Positions 23,103 through 35,265 of a stretch of DNA of 64,000 bases are shown here, in pieces (the stretch's first letter is position 1; each line of letters begins with the position of its first letter). The stretch lies in the NCBI GenBank assembly GCA_014925825.1, contig JACGCK010000004.1:310001-374000 (forward strand). The letters are read 5' to 3'. Under the pieces are notes generated by a model, which worked only from the letters and a program-made list of their open reading frames with translations, was not told the DNA's origin and searched no databases. Made by a program: the position numbers and the translations under genes. The stretch is from Pholiota molesta (lineage: Eukaryota > Basidiomycota > Agaricomycetes > Agaricales > Strophariaceae).

Positions 23103-25191
23103 ATGGCACCCGTGCCCCAGGAAGGTCCGCTCCTTCCAGAACAACCCACTGCCCGTTCTGACTTTCTCATCAATAGAACTCCCCATCCTCGAGGCTCTGA
23201 TTAAGTATGCACCGCATCCTCCCAGCCCACGCCCATCTCATCTCTCTCCTGCCGCAGCATCCGAAACAGGCTCACTGCGCTCAAGAAAGACCGTGGCGAA
23301 TTCATCAAGGCCGCAGATGTCAACCAGCTCTACCAGGCTGTTGTAAAACAAAGTCCGTCCCTCCGAGGCTGCTCTGCATCTCCGCGTTTCCGGGCTATCT
23401 ACTGACCCCATTCTGCCAGTCACGAAGCTTAACGATGTCCGCGACGACACGACGCCTATAACAACAGGGTCGACACCACCCTGGCGGATGTCTTTAGCCT
23501 GCTCTCGCTCTTCTACCTCACCATCGGCAAGACCAGAGACGCACCCGCGGCGTACTGCCAGATCGCGTCCATGAGGGTCAGTGTCTATATCTTCCCGCTC
23601 ACTCGACGCGCGTCCTTTCAGATGCCGTCGAGCGAGGGCCTCCTCGCGTCTGAAAGGAACGCCAGGTTGTTTCTCCAGCGCTAAGCGCATGCGGCTGCCA
23701 CCATACTTACACACTGCTCTTTTTATGGGTTTAACAGCAAATCCTCAACCACATGAACGAATCCGCCGTCTATAACGAAGCCGATCTCGCCCCTTTCCAC
23801 AAGCGCCTATCAGAGCTGCGCCAAATCGTGCAGCAAGACGGCCCGCTCCAAAGCATCCCAAAGCGCTAACGAAGCTACTCGAACGACAGCTGAACGAATG
23901 TGGTGGTCGCAAATTTCTACAATATCGGCTACGATTTCCTGACAAACGTCAAAGACGCCATCGTAAAGCAGCTGCAGGAATCCTTGTCAGTGCTGTCCCC
24001 AGAGCTTGTTCCTGTACATCAAAAGCTGGTGACCATACGACGGCAGCTTGTCGCCCTGGGTGCGAGGGAGGGTTCCAAAAGGCCGAGCTCAAGCCCTTGC
24101 AAGAAGAACTCCGCCGAATCGATTCGTTGAGTACCTTCCCATTTGACCATGTCTGTTTCCGTTGTTTGCCTGCGGAGCATGGACTCCCGCGTATGACACG
24201 CCTTACTGACTACTCATTCCCTCTCCTTTTGTCAGAACACGAGTAGATGGCAAGTTCTTGGGCCAGGAGGGGTCATACCGGCGTCTCAGCGATCTGCTCC
24301 TCCCTTCTTGAAGAATGCTTCGATATTGTCCAAGAAATCAAGGCCAACGAAGATTCGAAGAACGTCGCGTCGTCGCTCAACCTATATACGACCGGCTCAG
24401 TGAGATCCGATTCGACTCGAGAACCTGGTCATGACCCACCGATGGAGTCTGCGCGAGACGATCTGTGGAATTATTCGCTCAGCCTGCAGGAGATTGATAA
24501 GATGCGGGTGGATGGAAAATTTGTGGACTCCGAAGGAATCGGCCGACGGCCAATATGTGTGTCTTCCTCTATTCTCAAACAGGTTTGTTCTCATTTAGAC
24601 TTTTAGGTCCTACTTTATCTGCTGAGACGATGTTATGGCCTCATCTACCGCCTGCTTTCTTCGAGTGAGCCTGTATCAGAGGAACTAATGCCCGTGGTAA
24701 GACCTTCCGCCGCGTACCCTTATCACGCGCTTACGACACACTTTTCATACATACAGGCAAATAAGCTCACGACCGTGAAGAAATGCTTGAATGAAGTTTT
24801 GAAATACGGGGCCCTTTCAATCCCCGCGATCTATATCCTGTGCGTCGGCAGTCAATCACTGTCCGTATACGTTATAATACTTATTCCAATGCTTGGATAG
24901 TATCAATTGGCTTTGTTCCAGATAGACTCCATGCGCAAAGATGGCCGATTTATCGGCGTGGACGGTTCGATCCCAGAAGGTCAAGGCATCATAAATGCCA
25001 ACCTGAGTGAATGTCATGAATTAGTGGAAATGGTAAGTCTGGAACCCGGTCCTGCTCGCCATTCAAATAGTTAACACAGTTTTTCTTTGTAGCTCAAGGA
25101 GTCCATGGATGAGGGTGAAACTGAAGAAGACGATGAAGATGACTACGTCTATTCTGATAGTGACTCTGAAGACATCGACGGTCCGCAATGA
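23103..25191 (+). CDS. DUF2408-type fungal protein, heavily frame-interrupted
   Basis: Conserved fungal protein of unknown function, which I recognise as the DUF2408 type. Readable blocks in order: SSIELPILEALI, IRNRLTALKKDRGEFIKAAD, TLADVFSLLSLFYLTIGKTR, ILNHMNESAVYNEADLAPFH, SLSVLSPELVPVHQKLVTIR, AELKPLQEELRRID, TRVDGKFLGQEG, SSLLEECFDIVQEIKA, DLWNYSLSLQEIDKMRVDGK, LLYLLRRCYGLIYRLLSSSE, YQLALFQIDSMRKDGRFIG and an acidic tail EGETEEDDEDDYVYSDSDSED. The repeated (R/K)xDGKF motif and the QGII segment are typical of the family. Consecutive blocks lie in different frames about ten times where no intron fits, nearly always as if one base were missing (for example near 23455, 23860, 24070, 24272, 24380, 24456, 24540 and 24809). 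It is either a low-quality stretch of sequence or a recent pseudogene. Confidence 0.65.
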
Positions 25192-25596
25192 GAAAGGTTT
25201 GGGACCAGCGGTAGTAGCGAAAATCATGTTGAACTCCTTTCGCCTTCTTTTCTTTCTCCCGTCCCATCCACGCAGACAAATATCATGGTCACTGCTACTA
25301 CTGCTTTTGCCAAAATACCTTTATTCCCCCTTTCCCATTCCTTCACCCGTCTTATGTTCTTCCCCGCCATTTCCCTCTTCCAATTGTTTATAGGCGTTGT
25401 ATGTAATGTTAGAGTGCGAAAAGCACAAGTACAAATTATCCACAATATTAATGGTACCACGATCTCCCCACTCAGACTCGCCCGACATCACTCGAGGTCA
25501 GCGGTAGCATTCGTCGTCGTAAAAAGATAATTAGAGTGAGATAAGTACAGCCCATTCCAATAAGTCTAGGGTACTCTAGGGTATCGTCCATTATTA
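25192..25596. other. Convergent 3' intergenic region
   Basis: About 400 bp between the 3' ends of the DUF2408 gene and the CLC gene. It contains two close copies of CTCTAGGGTA/TCTAGGGTA near 25565, too few to mean anything. No gene was recognised. Confidence 0.45.
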
Positions 25597-28500
25597 TTAG
25601 GAATGTCGCTGGTGTGGTGGATGTTCAGATAGAGCAGCTGCCTGCGGGAAATGGCTGGTCAACAAGTCCACGACGTCCCGTTTAGTCACCAGTCCTGTTA
25701 GCTTTCCGGCATGCGTGAATAGTATTTGGCGTAGATTCTATCCAAGGTTTTAGGTTAAGATAGATAGCTTATATTTTCCCTAAGAGAATATTACGCACGA
25801 GCTTCTGGAACATATTCACCACAAGTTCTGGGGACCTCTTTCCGCAATTGGATGATTGAGTCTTCAAGAGCATCCGACAGGTCTACTCGTTCGTCGGCCT
25901 GCACTCGCAGACGATTTTTGGGCGAGAACGTGCATCTTTTGGCAAGATCCACTTCGCTTTGATCGAGTTGCAGGCGTTCTTGATGGTGATAAAGATATTG
26001 GTTAAAGCGAGAAAGAATGCAGAAGAAAACGGAAGTCCTCACCAAGGGCCGTTATTAGTTCCTGCTTTGTAGCATATCCCACGAACTCGGTGTGGCTATC
26101 GGTAATTGGAAATCCATGGAAGTCATAGGTTTTAAGTAGATCCTGTAGTTCGCCAACGGTGGTAACTCCGTCCTCGATTACGACGACGCGGGATAGTGGC
26201 TTCATAAGGCTCGCAGCAGATTCCCCACTGTCACGATAATTCGCAGGCGGCAGCCATGGGTAGCGGCGCATGGCAATCCACACGGTGTAGATACCGTCCT
26301 TCCCCAACGCATCGCCGACCCATTTGGAGGTCATAATGGAGATCATGATAGGTAGTACGTGCGACAATGCGCCGGTCAGCTTAAAATTCAAGTTTTGGTC
26401 AGCGTATTGTTCAAAATATGTGATCTTTGAATATACCTCAAATAGAATCACAATCAAAGATACTGCAAAGAAAACAGCTATTCAATAATGTCCAGATTCA
26501 ATGTACTGTGAACATACTTGTCATTCGTGTCACTCCTCCTAGCATTGCCGCTGCTCCAATGACCGCGTAGAAACCGGGCGATATGCATCTCACAGATGGG
26601 TCTGGAGGGCAGGACAAAAAGATCCAGGCAGTTGGGTAAGCTCTGTACAAACTTTGCCTATGGAGGAGATCAATGTGGTCCGTGAATAAATTCTTTGGAT
26701 AACATACATGATCAAGCCCATAGCTCGACCCAGACACGCTCCAATCCCGATAGTTGGAAGGAATATACCAGCCGGTACCTATTGGTGACCATTAACATTG
26801 TGTGTGCATAATAAAATGATTTAAAATGCATACCATCATGCCAAATGTCCATGCAGTCAGAACAATCTTGAGAATAGCAGTCAAGCATAAAAGGAAGACA
26901 TTTTCTAGTGTTGCTGTAGGACTGGACGTATGCATTAATGATAAAGTATAATAGATGATATAATCCGTTGCGTACTTGCAAAGTCCGTGATAGTCGCCTT
27001 TAGTGGGGTCACATTCCTGGAACAGGTTAGCGACTAGTTCCGAGGTTTGAACTCTATTAAATATCGCAAAGTGAGAAATTTGTATGAACATGATAGAAAC
27101 TCATTTACCGAGCAAAAACGATCTGTGTACGCACTTACGGTTAGTATACAGGGCAAGATATATTATAACAAACATACCAGATAACTTATGGCGGCAGTCA
27201 CAGCGCTGACGCTGACAACTTCTAGGACAGGCCAGTCTCTCAAGATGCTATTTCGTCGGTATAACGCAATCTCAACATTAAGCCTGATCAGAAGAGAACC
27301 GAGAACACCCTAGATTGATTGGTGGAGGTCAATATCCAATATCCTGGAAATCGACAACAGACTTACTCCAATAACACCAAGTGTCACCCAAGGGATCTAA
27401 TAAGTTGAAGTAAGCACGCATAATTCGAAGTAACAGTCCTGAGGTACGTACCAGTTCAAACGCCCGCCATGTATCCGAAACGAAGGTTACCTGGAAAACA
27501 ATAGTGTTCAACATAGCCTGAATACAGTGATCAAATTAGGAAACATACTTGGAACAGGACCAACTTTGCTGTACCGAAAGGATTGACCCACTGCAAGGAA
27601 ACGGCAGCAACGGCAGATGCAACAAAGCCTCTCCACATTACGTCTGATTCGTTCGCAAATGTGTCTAGTTCTACAATGGGTGTCAATTGAATATTGATAC
27701 CAAAATCCAAACATTAAGCTCACCCTCTAATCCAAACAAAACGCCTCCAGAGGGCTACCGAAAGCCACGGACACGCCCGCTGCTGCAGCAGCAGCCAGAA
27801 CTCTGCGTTTTTGGGCTGATCACGACAAACACAATGAATAGAGCTCCGCAAAATAATCAATTTCGAATGACATACATTCATTGTGACGAAACTCTTTAAT
27901 ATTCGAGTTAGAAGGTATGCCATGCAACAAGCGACATGCACCAAGGGCCCTACATAATTTTCTTGAGCAAATAAATGAAATCGAATGTCTACGACCTACC
28001 TCTTTCCCAAGAGAGAGACCTGAAGCTACGGCAAGGGCCAATCCAAGTGCTTTAATAATAAGCGTCCAAGGTGTTAGAAACGAGTCGAAAACATAGCCTC
28101 CCAGAATCTAAAACAAATTTATAAGATTAAGGCATAATGGCAAAGAATAATGGCGTACAGCTTTAATCTCAGGAACTGGAGGTTCATCATAATGAATTAA
28201 CATAGTGGTTCGTCAGAGCAAAAGGAAGAGACTGACTCCCTGTGTGGAAGGCGCTTAAGAATGAGAGATATTAGAGATACGTCTGCGATAATTTTAGAAC
28301 AACTTACTGTGGTGCGTATGTTACAACTAGCAATGCAGAGCTTCCGGCAAAAACGACCTGTATAAATAAACGCAGCCTGAATATAAATACGCGCGCTAGG
28401 ATGCGAAATACGTACGGCAAGAATGACATAGATGGAAGATTGCAGTAAGGAATTCCCGAGTATGGATTTGATGTGGAAATAATCGCCCCATCTTTGCCAC

Positions 28501-29001
28501 TCTTGACATACCTCTCCCGCTGAGAAACATAGATCAGAGTCATGTAGGAAATACGTAAAGATCAGACATACGGTCAAGACCTGGCAGCACGCATTTGAGT
28601 TGTAGAAGAAACCATAAGAGCATCGTCCCTCCGTAGATCACCCAGCCTAATTGTTGGTTCAGTAAGGACTCGAAAGAGGGTAATCAGACCACGCACCATT
28701 TCACGAGAACATCTAGCCATGCCCCTGCAATGCCAATCCCCATTCCGGTCATGATGACGATGAACCACATGCGACTAGACTCTAGCGCTGGCAGAAGAAC
28801 CCCTCGAATTCCGGCCTGCGACTGCAGCGCATGATTTCGTTCACGTTCGATGCCCTCTTCATGCAGCCAGTCAATAGTGTTTCCGTCCTGGTATTTTGCC
28901 GTCCGTCGGTACGGTATGGGTATGCGACCATCTTCTGTGAGCTCGAATTCATCTTCTGGGTAGATCACGTCGTCCCTAACATGTCGGTATCCAGTGGGCA
29001 T
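25597..29001 (-). CDS. CLC-family chloride channel or Cl-/H+ exchanger with two CBS domains
   Basis: Membrane anion transporter, in fungi usually endomembrane (Gef1-like) or related to the CLC-A group. The start at 29001 gives MPTGYRHVRDDVIYPEDEFE, a soluble N-terminus and DWLHEEGIERER, then the first helix MWFIVIMTGMGIGIAGAWLD. Family signatures found across introns: HTGIPEIK, TPWTLIIKALGLALAVASGL, SLGKE followed by GPLVHVACC. The C-terminal cytosolic part carries CBS domains (VVVIEDGVTTVGELQDLLKT, YDFHGFPITDSHTEFVGYAT; last block ILFTHAGKLTGLVTKRDVVD) and ends HQRHS. The gene has more than a dozen short exons. At 27941-27945 the GPLVH motif needs one extra base. The usual GSGIP anion-binding motif reads HTGIP here. 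Individual exon borders are not all verified. Confidence 0.8.
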
Positions 29002-29304
29002 TTCAGAAAGTCATAAGTATAGAGCAAGATGGGCGCAGTCACCAGTCTGTTAATTTACAGGAGGCCAGGCACCAATTGTAGGTACACCACGCGAGCTGTT
29101 TGGCTTGCTACTGCTTGCCAAACAGTGGCTGTCAAATCTGTCCGTCAATGTTCCTTGAATGCCAATTCCTCTCTCCGAAGCGAATGCATTACGTTCTTTC
29201 TCTGCCTTTGTTATATACTGACCGTCAAGAGAAACTTACATGGACTAACTACGCCGTCGTCGATATCAGCTCAGACCTTCATTACCACGACTCGATCTGA
29301 AGTG
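29002..29304. other. Divergent promoter, CLC / MED4
   Basis: A 303-bp gap between start codons on opposite strands. No separate gene or strong motif was recognised. Confidence 0.45.
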
Positions 29305-30159
29305 ATGTCGCAGCGTTTCAGGCAAACCCCTGCTCCTGCAGCTCCCGTGCCTTCTGCAATCGTACAGGAAGATGTAGACTCTATGTCTGCCATTCTTCTG
29401 GCACCATTGAACGAACTCCAAGCTCTATCCCAGACTCTGTTCCTCTCACTTTCTCCACCCCAATCCAAACCTCCAATGCCGCCCTCATTTTCTTCCATAT
29501 TGGAATGCGACAAAGCTCTTGCATCAGCCATTAACCTCGCTCATCTACACCAAATAAAACAACGCAAAATTGACGCGTTGGAGGCTGAAATCTTAGATCT
29601 GGATGCACAATGGCGCGAAATATGTGTTGAACTCTCAACAGGCAAGGCAGAATTGGAAGAACTTATAGAGGAAGGGGACCAGCGTATAAAGGCTATAGAT
29701 GAGGCTAAAAAAGGTGAGTTATTCAAGATGATATAGCGTCCTTCCACTGATACGCTTCCAAGCGTCAATACCCTATCCCGAACTCCTTGCCTATGCTCAA
29801 AGCCTTAGCGCCTTCACATCTGCCCCTCCCAATATGCCTGATCTCACTCTTCCCGGGCAACCACCCCACCACTCTTTTTCCCGCCTTTTCCCAATGAAGA
29901 GAAGATGCGCCGTGGTCGACTTAATGCGGAAGCGCCCCTTGGATTACTGGGGGAAACACACTCAGTTGGACGGCGTATGTTCCTCTACATTTTTTGTTTG
30001 TTCTTTGTTCACTTACATACCGTCTGTATAGCGCCTACCGTCTCTCCGAAAGCCGAAGCAGGTCCACACATTGCAGGCGCCAATCCATATCGACAAGATC
30101 TCCGCGCACCTCATCCTCAGTTTTTCGACTTGGATTTGGACTTGAACCCAGATCTATAA
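29305..30159 (+). CDS. MED4: Mediator complex subunit 4
   Basis: Med4 belongs to the Mediator middle module that relays activator signals to RNA polymerase II. The start MSQRFRQTPAPAAPVPSAIV lies in the longest frame. A coiled-coil core follows (LAHLHQIKQRKIDALEAEIL, LSTGKAELEELIEEGDQRIK). After a 49-bp intron the family signature appears: IPYPELLAYAQSLSAFTSAP, NMPDLTLPGQP, then FFPPFPNEEKMRRGRLN. Between LPGQP and FFPPFP the frame shifts at the four-C run 29864-29867, where one more C would restore it. The last exon ends FFDLDLDLNPDL, a run of acidic and leucine residues. Confidence 0.85.
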
Positions 30160-30439
30160 CCTCGTGGTCTCCAGACACTACATGGGACATACTCTTTTCC
30201 GATATATATCCTACTCTTCCTTCGCTCACTTCTCGGACTGACGTCCGAAATACCGAACTCAATTCTGGCTGAACATGGTGGCCAATGTTTGCAGGCAACA
30301 CTCATAATACGAGCTACGAATCTGGTATTTATTTCTGTATTTTTATTGTTGAACAAATATTTAGCATAGACTAAAATTCTTGAAATGCAAAGACCGAAAA
30401 CCGAATGACCACATAGAAGTATCGAATCCGGAACGCGTC

Positions 30440-31211
30440 CTATGATCCCTTGCCTACAGAGCTATCCTTCAATCTTCGGATCCGAGCTGCTATTCCGAGT
30501 CCACCAGTCAGCTTCAAAATGTCGGGTAAAACAAGCGGTTTGGGCTTGAGCTTGACATATTGGACGGAGTATTGTGCTAATTGTCTTCTGAATCCGCATT
30601 GGGCAGACAATGCCACGAATAGATTGGACATGTGCTATGACTCGGCAGCAGTCTTGTCGTTGTTGCGACAATGTATGCGCATACCACAGTGCACTTCTGC
30701 TGATGCCCTGCAAGCAATGCACCTAGTTGATGTCAAGGAAAGAGCACAATACTGAATGCTGAGTCTAGGGATGAAGCTTGCATGACTTACAAGGACTTTA
30801 TTGGTCTCGTTTTCTTCAATGCTTGTATTATAAAAGTTGTCGTCTGGTCAAGGTACTGCAGAAGATCGGCATCTGACTGATCAACTATGCGTACGTGCAG
30901 CATTCGATCGCGTTCAATTATGGCTGGAATGGTGGGCGTGAAATCCACGACACTTATAACATGTGTGATTCCGTGCATAGCGAGCTTCTCAGCATCACTC
31001 GCAGTAAAATAATCGGAAAGATAGAGCCGGGGGTGATCCTGCTGGCGAGGCGACCGAAGCCAGAGTTACGTGCAGCGGCGGGTGATGGCTTCATAACTGC
31101 TCTGGCCTTTTCCCAGTTCGCTGCAGGGAACGACAACATGGTTGATATTGCTTCGGAGTGCTGGGTAGAGATGGTGGCACAGTACAAGGACGGATGTGCC
31201 AGATAGTCCAT
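30440..31211 (-). CDS. Dual-specificity protein phosphatase, frame-interrupted
   Basis: Cysteine-based phosphatase for phospho-Ser/Thr and phospho-Tyr. The start at 31211 gives MDYLAHPSLYCATISTQHSE, then a region ending LASRITP. The conserved fold continues in the next frame as LYLSDYFTASDAEKLAMHGI and THVISVVDFTPTIPAIIERD, then VDQSDADLLQYLDQTTTFII. The active-site loop is HCLQGISRSA, fitting HCxxGxxRS, and after it VVCAYIVATT, IAHVQSIRGIVCP and FRRQLAQYSVQYVKLKPKP are recognisable. The blocks lie in at least four different frames without introns between them, for example at the five-G run 31029-31033. It is a real family member, and intactness depends on whether these are sequence errors. 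Confidence 0.7.
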
Positions 31212-31441
31212 GATGCACAGTCAGAATAGGTCAGAATGAATACTTGATGAATACTTGGCCCACTAGAGCCGAGCCTCACTGCGTGCGTGCGAATGATGTT
31301 GGCTGCTATATTTAGTGATCTATCCCCTCTTTCAAGTTTCAATTCCTACACCAATCTCTCTGGCAGAAACTGCGCTATAGCCTACATATACCCAATGATC
31401 TGTGTTGCAGCCTTCGCGCTCCTTATACATGAGTCATGATC
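31212..31441. promoter_or_regulatory. Divergent promoter, phosphatase / palmitoyltransferase
   Basis: A 230-bp gap between the start codons of divergent genes. No specific motif was recognised. Confidence 0.35.
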
Positions 31442-32855
31442 ATGTATCGTCTTGTAGCTGGATTAATGAGGGTTTGCACGACATCGGGATGGGTGGTATG
31501 CCTGGAGGCTGTCATTCAAGGCTTCGTTCTGTGTATTATCGCGTACGTTCTCTCGACATAGAAACCTTTTAACTCCCTGATGATAACATTTATAGATTTG
31601 GCTGGTATCTATCGGTATTTCATATCGGAGGTACATATACATTTTCGTCAATCATCACAAGCAAACTCACTACTTGCCCAGTTGATTGGCTCATACGTCG
31701 TCAAGAGATATATACCTTAGGAGGTGTGTTACTCTATCATCGCGTCCGCACCTGGTACTTATTTGTCTATCAGCAATTTACCTTCTCATATCAATGGACT
31801 CATCGCCTCTGTGGCCGGACTATATGTATACCTCTCATCGGGGCGACATACACACAGTGTTGCTAATTACCCACTTCCCGAAAAAAGTCTGTTGATTGAG
31901 CCATATATATGCTTGAACGAGACGGGGGACCTTTCTGTGTGCAATAAAGGAAAATGCAACGGCAAATGGAAACCACCACGGACCCACCACTGCTCTACAT
32001 GTGGTGTTTGTCGACTACAGTTTGACCACCATTGCCCATGGGTGCGATTTTTACCTGTCATTCGAAAATTGTTCCCTACTCATACCATTTTCAGGTCGGA
32101 AATTGCATCACACTATCCAACCTCAAAGCATTTTGCTGCATGTTATTTCTTCTTCCTGTAACATTTACAATCGCAGTGTTACCGGTCTTCCGTATTCTTC
32201 TCTCCCATATTGTTTTGGCATTAGAGTTATCAAGACAGAGCGAATGGGCGAGGAGGATCTGGTGGAGCTGGCCTGGCTCTTGGATTCTGTGTGCAGGCCC
32301 CTTCGGGCGATGGATAGTTGGCGCAATCCTTGGATTTGTGATACTCAAGAACGACCGCCAGGAAAGCCGACAAGGCTTACCTGGATATCTCATTGAAGAG
32401 CCTCACCTTCGGGTTATTCTTACAGCCGGTTTTGTTATGCTTCTCTCCCTTTTTACGATTGTAGGTCAAACTAGATTCACATTCTTCACAATCTAATATG
32501 TTTTCTAGTTTCTTGCTCTTAGTTCCATGAAGATGATTTTACAAGGAGTAACAACTCTCGAAACACTACGGCATTCAGCAAACTTCATCTGTATTCCGCA
32601 GCAGAGCTCCACGGAGCAAGCTATCCTTGTTCCTGTTCCTCCAAATGAAAGGCCTTACGACCTGGGAGTTGCCTCCAATTGGAATTCATTTATCACAAAC
32701 CCCTTGATGTCTAGATCACTCCCAAGGTATGTTGAAAGGGATATGTATAACTTGACAGTCTTCTTACGAATTCTTGAAACAGGGCCTATATTTGGCCGAA
32801 GCTCAATCCGACGATGGTCCAGAGAATGCGATCGTCATTTCAACCAAACACTTAG
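31442..32855 (+). CDS. DHHC palmitoyltransferase
   Basis: Integral membrane protein S-acyltransferase. The start [16 protein letters not shown] leads to a first hydrophobic segment [19 protein letters not shown] and a second region [20 protein letters not shown]. The zinc-binding cysteine-rich domain reads [34 protein letters not shown], then VGNCIT after an intron, with the catalytic DHHC motif intact. Two more membrane helices follow ([35 protein letters not shown]). The TTxE motif is present as TTLETLR, and YDLGVASNW precedes a last exon [20 protein letters not shown] ending PNT then TAG. One frame change between the second and third N-terminal blocks near 31800 is not explained by an intron. 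Its 3' end faces the GH45 gene. Confidence 0.8.
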
Positions 32856-32982
32856 AAATTTAGAATCCTTCGCTTTGAGCACTATCCGTTATATAATGTC
32901 CCATTTTTCTGCCCAGCACCGATTTAACTTGGAGCGGTACCTTGGGATATCGAAATCTGTATCAGCACATGTCAAATACCCC

Positions 32983-33826
32983 TCAGTTCAAAGACAGCCC
33001 ACCTTGGTTTCCGCATCCAACAGCCGGCCAGTTAGCGGCTGTTTCGCCTGAGAGGCAAGCTCCATTCCAGAGTTGGCCTCCATCAGATCCGCTCCATTGG
33101 CTGCAGGAGACTTCAGTGAATGTTCCAGTCAGAGCACCGTGGCCAGATGGGAAGAATTGCGCCGATCCTCCAGTGTCTTCGCAAATATCGAAGCTATTGA
33201 AGATGAGCATAGGCTATGAAAATAATGAATGACATGCGCGGTTGGCGTACTGGAAAGGCATCCCATGCTGGTTCTTTGCGTTGGATTGCGTCTGTCCGCA
33301 AAATTCCTACGAAGATGGAAAAAAAAACATAAACAATGTTTTGCTAGACGCCCAAGACATCGGGCTCTTACTTGGTTTCCTTGGGCTGGGCTGAAGGAAT
33401 ATTCAGCAAGCAACCTTAGCTATGCTAAACGAGATATTTACCAGAGATCCGTGACTTTCACGACGATAGACTTGCCAAAAGGACCAGTGTACGCCGGAGA
33501 ATAGGGATCCGCTGATCCCGTCAAGGCGAAGCAGCGTCCGCAGGCATCACCCGGCCCAAGGCCAGCTGCCGATCCGAATGCTAATTGGTTTATGGCTGCG
33601 GTGTATCCAGAAGCCGACTTTCCACAAGCTGAACGCCAAGTAATTTTAATGTCTCGTCATAGTTCATCGTTATGGCCGAATCATACCTGGGCTCCCGCAT
33701 CCCGAATACATGGTGAATGATGACTGACCGGAGGCACTTTGGACATAGCCCCCAGTAGCGCGTTCCTCGATAACACCGCGTTGGCCACGAGCAAAGCCTG
33801 AGAACAGTAACAGTTGAGAACAACAT
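32983..33826 (-). CDS. GH45 endoglucanase, subfamily C type, secreted
   Basis: Small beta-1,4-endoglucanase acting on cellulose and glucomannan. Subfamily C is typical of basidiomycetes (Phanerochaete Cel45A). Exons on the minus strand give IEERATGGYVQSASGQSSFT, MYSGCGSP, then ACGKSASGYTAAINQLAFGS, GDACGRCFALTG, YTGPFGKSIVVKVTDLCP, EFCGQTQSN, NQHGMPFHFDICEDTGGSA, FFPSGHGALTGTFTEVSCSQ and WSGSDGGQLWNGACLSGE, ending GGLSLN. The Asp in HFDICED corresponds to the proton donor. Like other subfamily C enzymes, it has no obvious canonical catalytic-base Asp near the start. The signal peptide begins MLFSTVTVL, but two one-base breaks, near 33796-33800 and 33776, separate it from the mature frame. Adding one base at each gives a normal hydrophobic leader. 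No CBM1. Confidence 0.88.
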
Positions 33827-34551
33827 GGTGGTGTTCAAGTTGGAAGGATAGTGATCGTCCGCGAAGCGCATTTTATGTTGTAGCGCTTAATCCTCGGAAG
33901 CTTACTGCTATGTCTTTGCTCCGCAAAAAATAGCGAGGTGTGATTTTGAATTTCGTAGAGTGCTGGTATATTTTTACCTTGCCCAAACTTTGCCATAGTT
34001 TTTCCTGAAGTAGTTCCACCGACGTCATGGGACCTGTCTTGGGTCGAGAGGACGTGCTCAAAAATATTGGCACCAATTCCAGAGCCGGGAAAAAACATTG
34101 AAAACAAAGCTGACTGTTTGAACTGTCGAAAAACACCGAAGCTTCGTCGTGTTAAGTCATCAGCCATCGGCCTTGATCAATATCATCGTAAGAGCAATGG
34201 GTCCAATATCCATACATAATATGGCCGGCGAAGTGAAAAGGGACTGTTGTTTGGTCTAGGTTTGATGAACGACAGATGCGCTGTGGACAGAGGAGATCTT
34301 GAACAAAAAGTTTGTAACAGTGGTCGTCATCGCTTGCGGTGCCATGTCGCAAACTCGTAACCCTAGCGTATTCAGCCAAGACATGTTATGAATTCGACAG
34401 ACGCATTGTATTTCTGGGTCTGTTCGCAAGGTGTTGTTAAATCTATACCTTGCGTAGAATATCACCTTTTCCGATATCGAGACCGCAGTAAGCATTTAAT
34501 AGTGGAGGAGGATAAAAAAAACTGTTGTTATTTTCAATGGAATATAACACT
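33827..34551. other. Intergenic region upstream of the GH45 gene
   Basis: About 725 bp between the GH45 start and the stop of the complex I gene, both on the minus strand. A 110-codon open frame crosses it on the minus strand (33835-34167), but its product resembles nothing I know and it would overlap the GH45 promoter, so it is not called. Confidence 0.4.
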
Positions 34552-35265
34552 TTATGAGCTGGTCTCTTCCGGCTTAACTCCATATTTCGCGGGATCGGTA
34601 CCATGATGGTTGTGGTTAACGAGATTGAACCTGTATGAAGTGATCAGTTAAAGATTCTGGACCAAATGCACTCAACTTACATCGGGAAAGTGGCTAAACA
34701 AAGATATATAAGCAAAATTATAAAGCAACGGGAGACAAAATAATCCACATACAGAATTTGAGCTGCGACCATTGCGAATTGGTAAATGCAGCGTATTGAA
34801 CCCATCCAGGTTGGGGAGACTCGCCATACAGAGGCTTTCCTTCCCGGGCGCGTTGGCTAAGCTCCTGTAAATCCCTCTCCTCCTCTCGCTTGTTTTCCGT
34901 CCATCCCCAGAAACGCACTGAAATGATGAATTAGGGCTACGTTTGCGGAGAGCGTAAAATGGTGCGCACAACTCGACCTCTGATAGGCCATGAGGAAACC
35001 GGCAGTGAACCCGAGAATGCCTCCCAGTTTCAGATGAACCCTTTGTCGTGCAGTATGAGGATCCGCCATTTCTGAATCCATTGTTAAAGGAGACAATAGA
35101 CTAAGATAAGAGGGTCGCACCCATGAAGTGTAGCGCTGCGGGGAATGCAGCAGTTGCGGCTGCCCACACGGCATAGTCGGAAGGCCTGAAGTAGCGGACT
35201 ACGCGGGAGGCATGGGGGTCCGCGTCAATCAGAGGGTACTTGGTCTCAACGACCTTTGCGGGCAT
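34552..35265 (-). CDS. NADH:ubiquinone oxidoreductase (complex I) 21 kDa subunit
   Basis: Fungal accessory subunit of mitochondrial complex I. The start at 35265 gives MPAKVVETKYPLIDADPHAS, then RVVRYFRPSDYAVWAAATA, a membrane-proximal AAFPAALHFM, ADPHTARQRVHLKLGGILGF and TAGFLMAYQRS. After an intron the second conserved block is RFWGWTENKREEERDLQELS, QRAREGKPLYGESPQPGWVQ and NSQWSQLKF. The final exons read STFPMFNLVNHNHHGTDPAK and end VKPEETSS. Both the N- and C-terminal domains that define the 21 kDa subunit are therefore present. All five exons join in frame with GT..AG introns. This is one of the clearest complete genes in the window. Confidence 0.88.

Noticed and set aside
25560..25585. 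Two copies of CTAGGGTA that resemble a telomere-like repeat
   Set aside because: Only two imperfect copies in a convergent intergenic gap, with no array.
32942..33232. Plus-strand frame that looked like a C-terminal extension of the palmitoyltransferase
   Set aside because: The opposite strand encodes the last exon of the GH45 endoglucanase with strong family motifs, and the palmitoyltransferase already ends properly at 32855.
33835..34167. 110-codon minus-strand frame upstream of the GH45 gene
   Set aside because: No recognisable motif, and it would occupy the GH45 promoter region.
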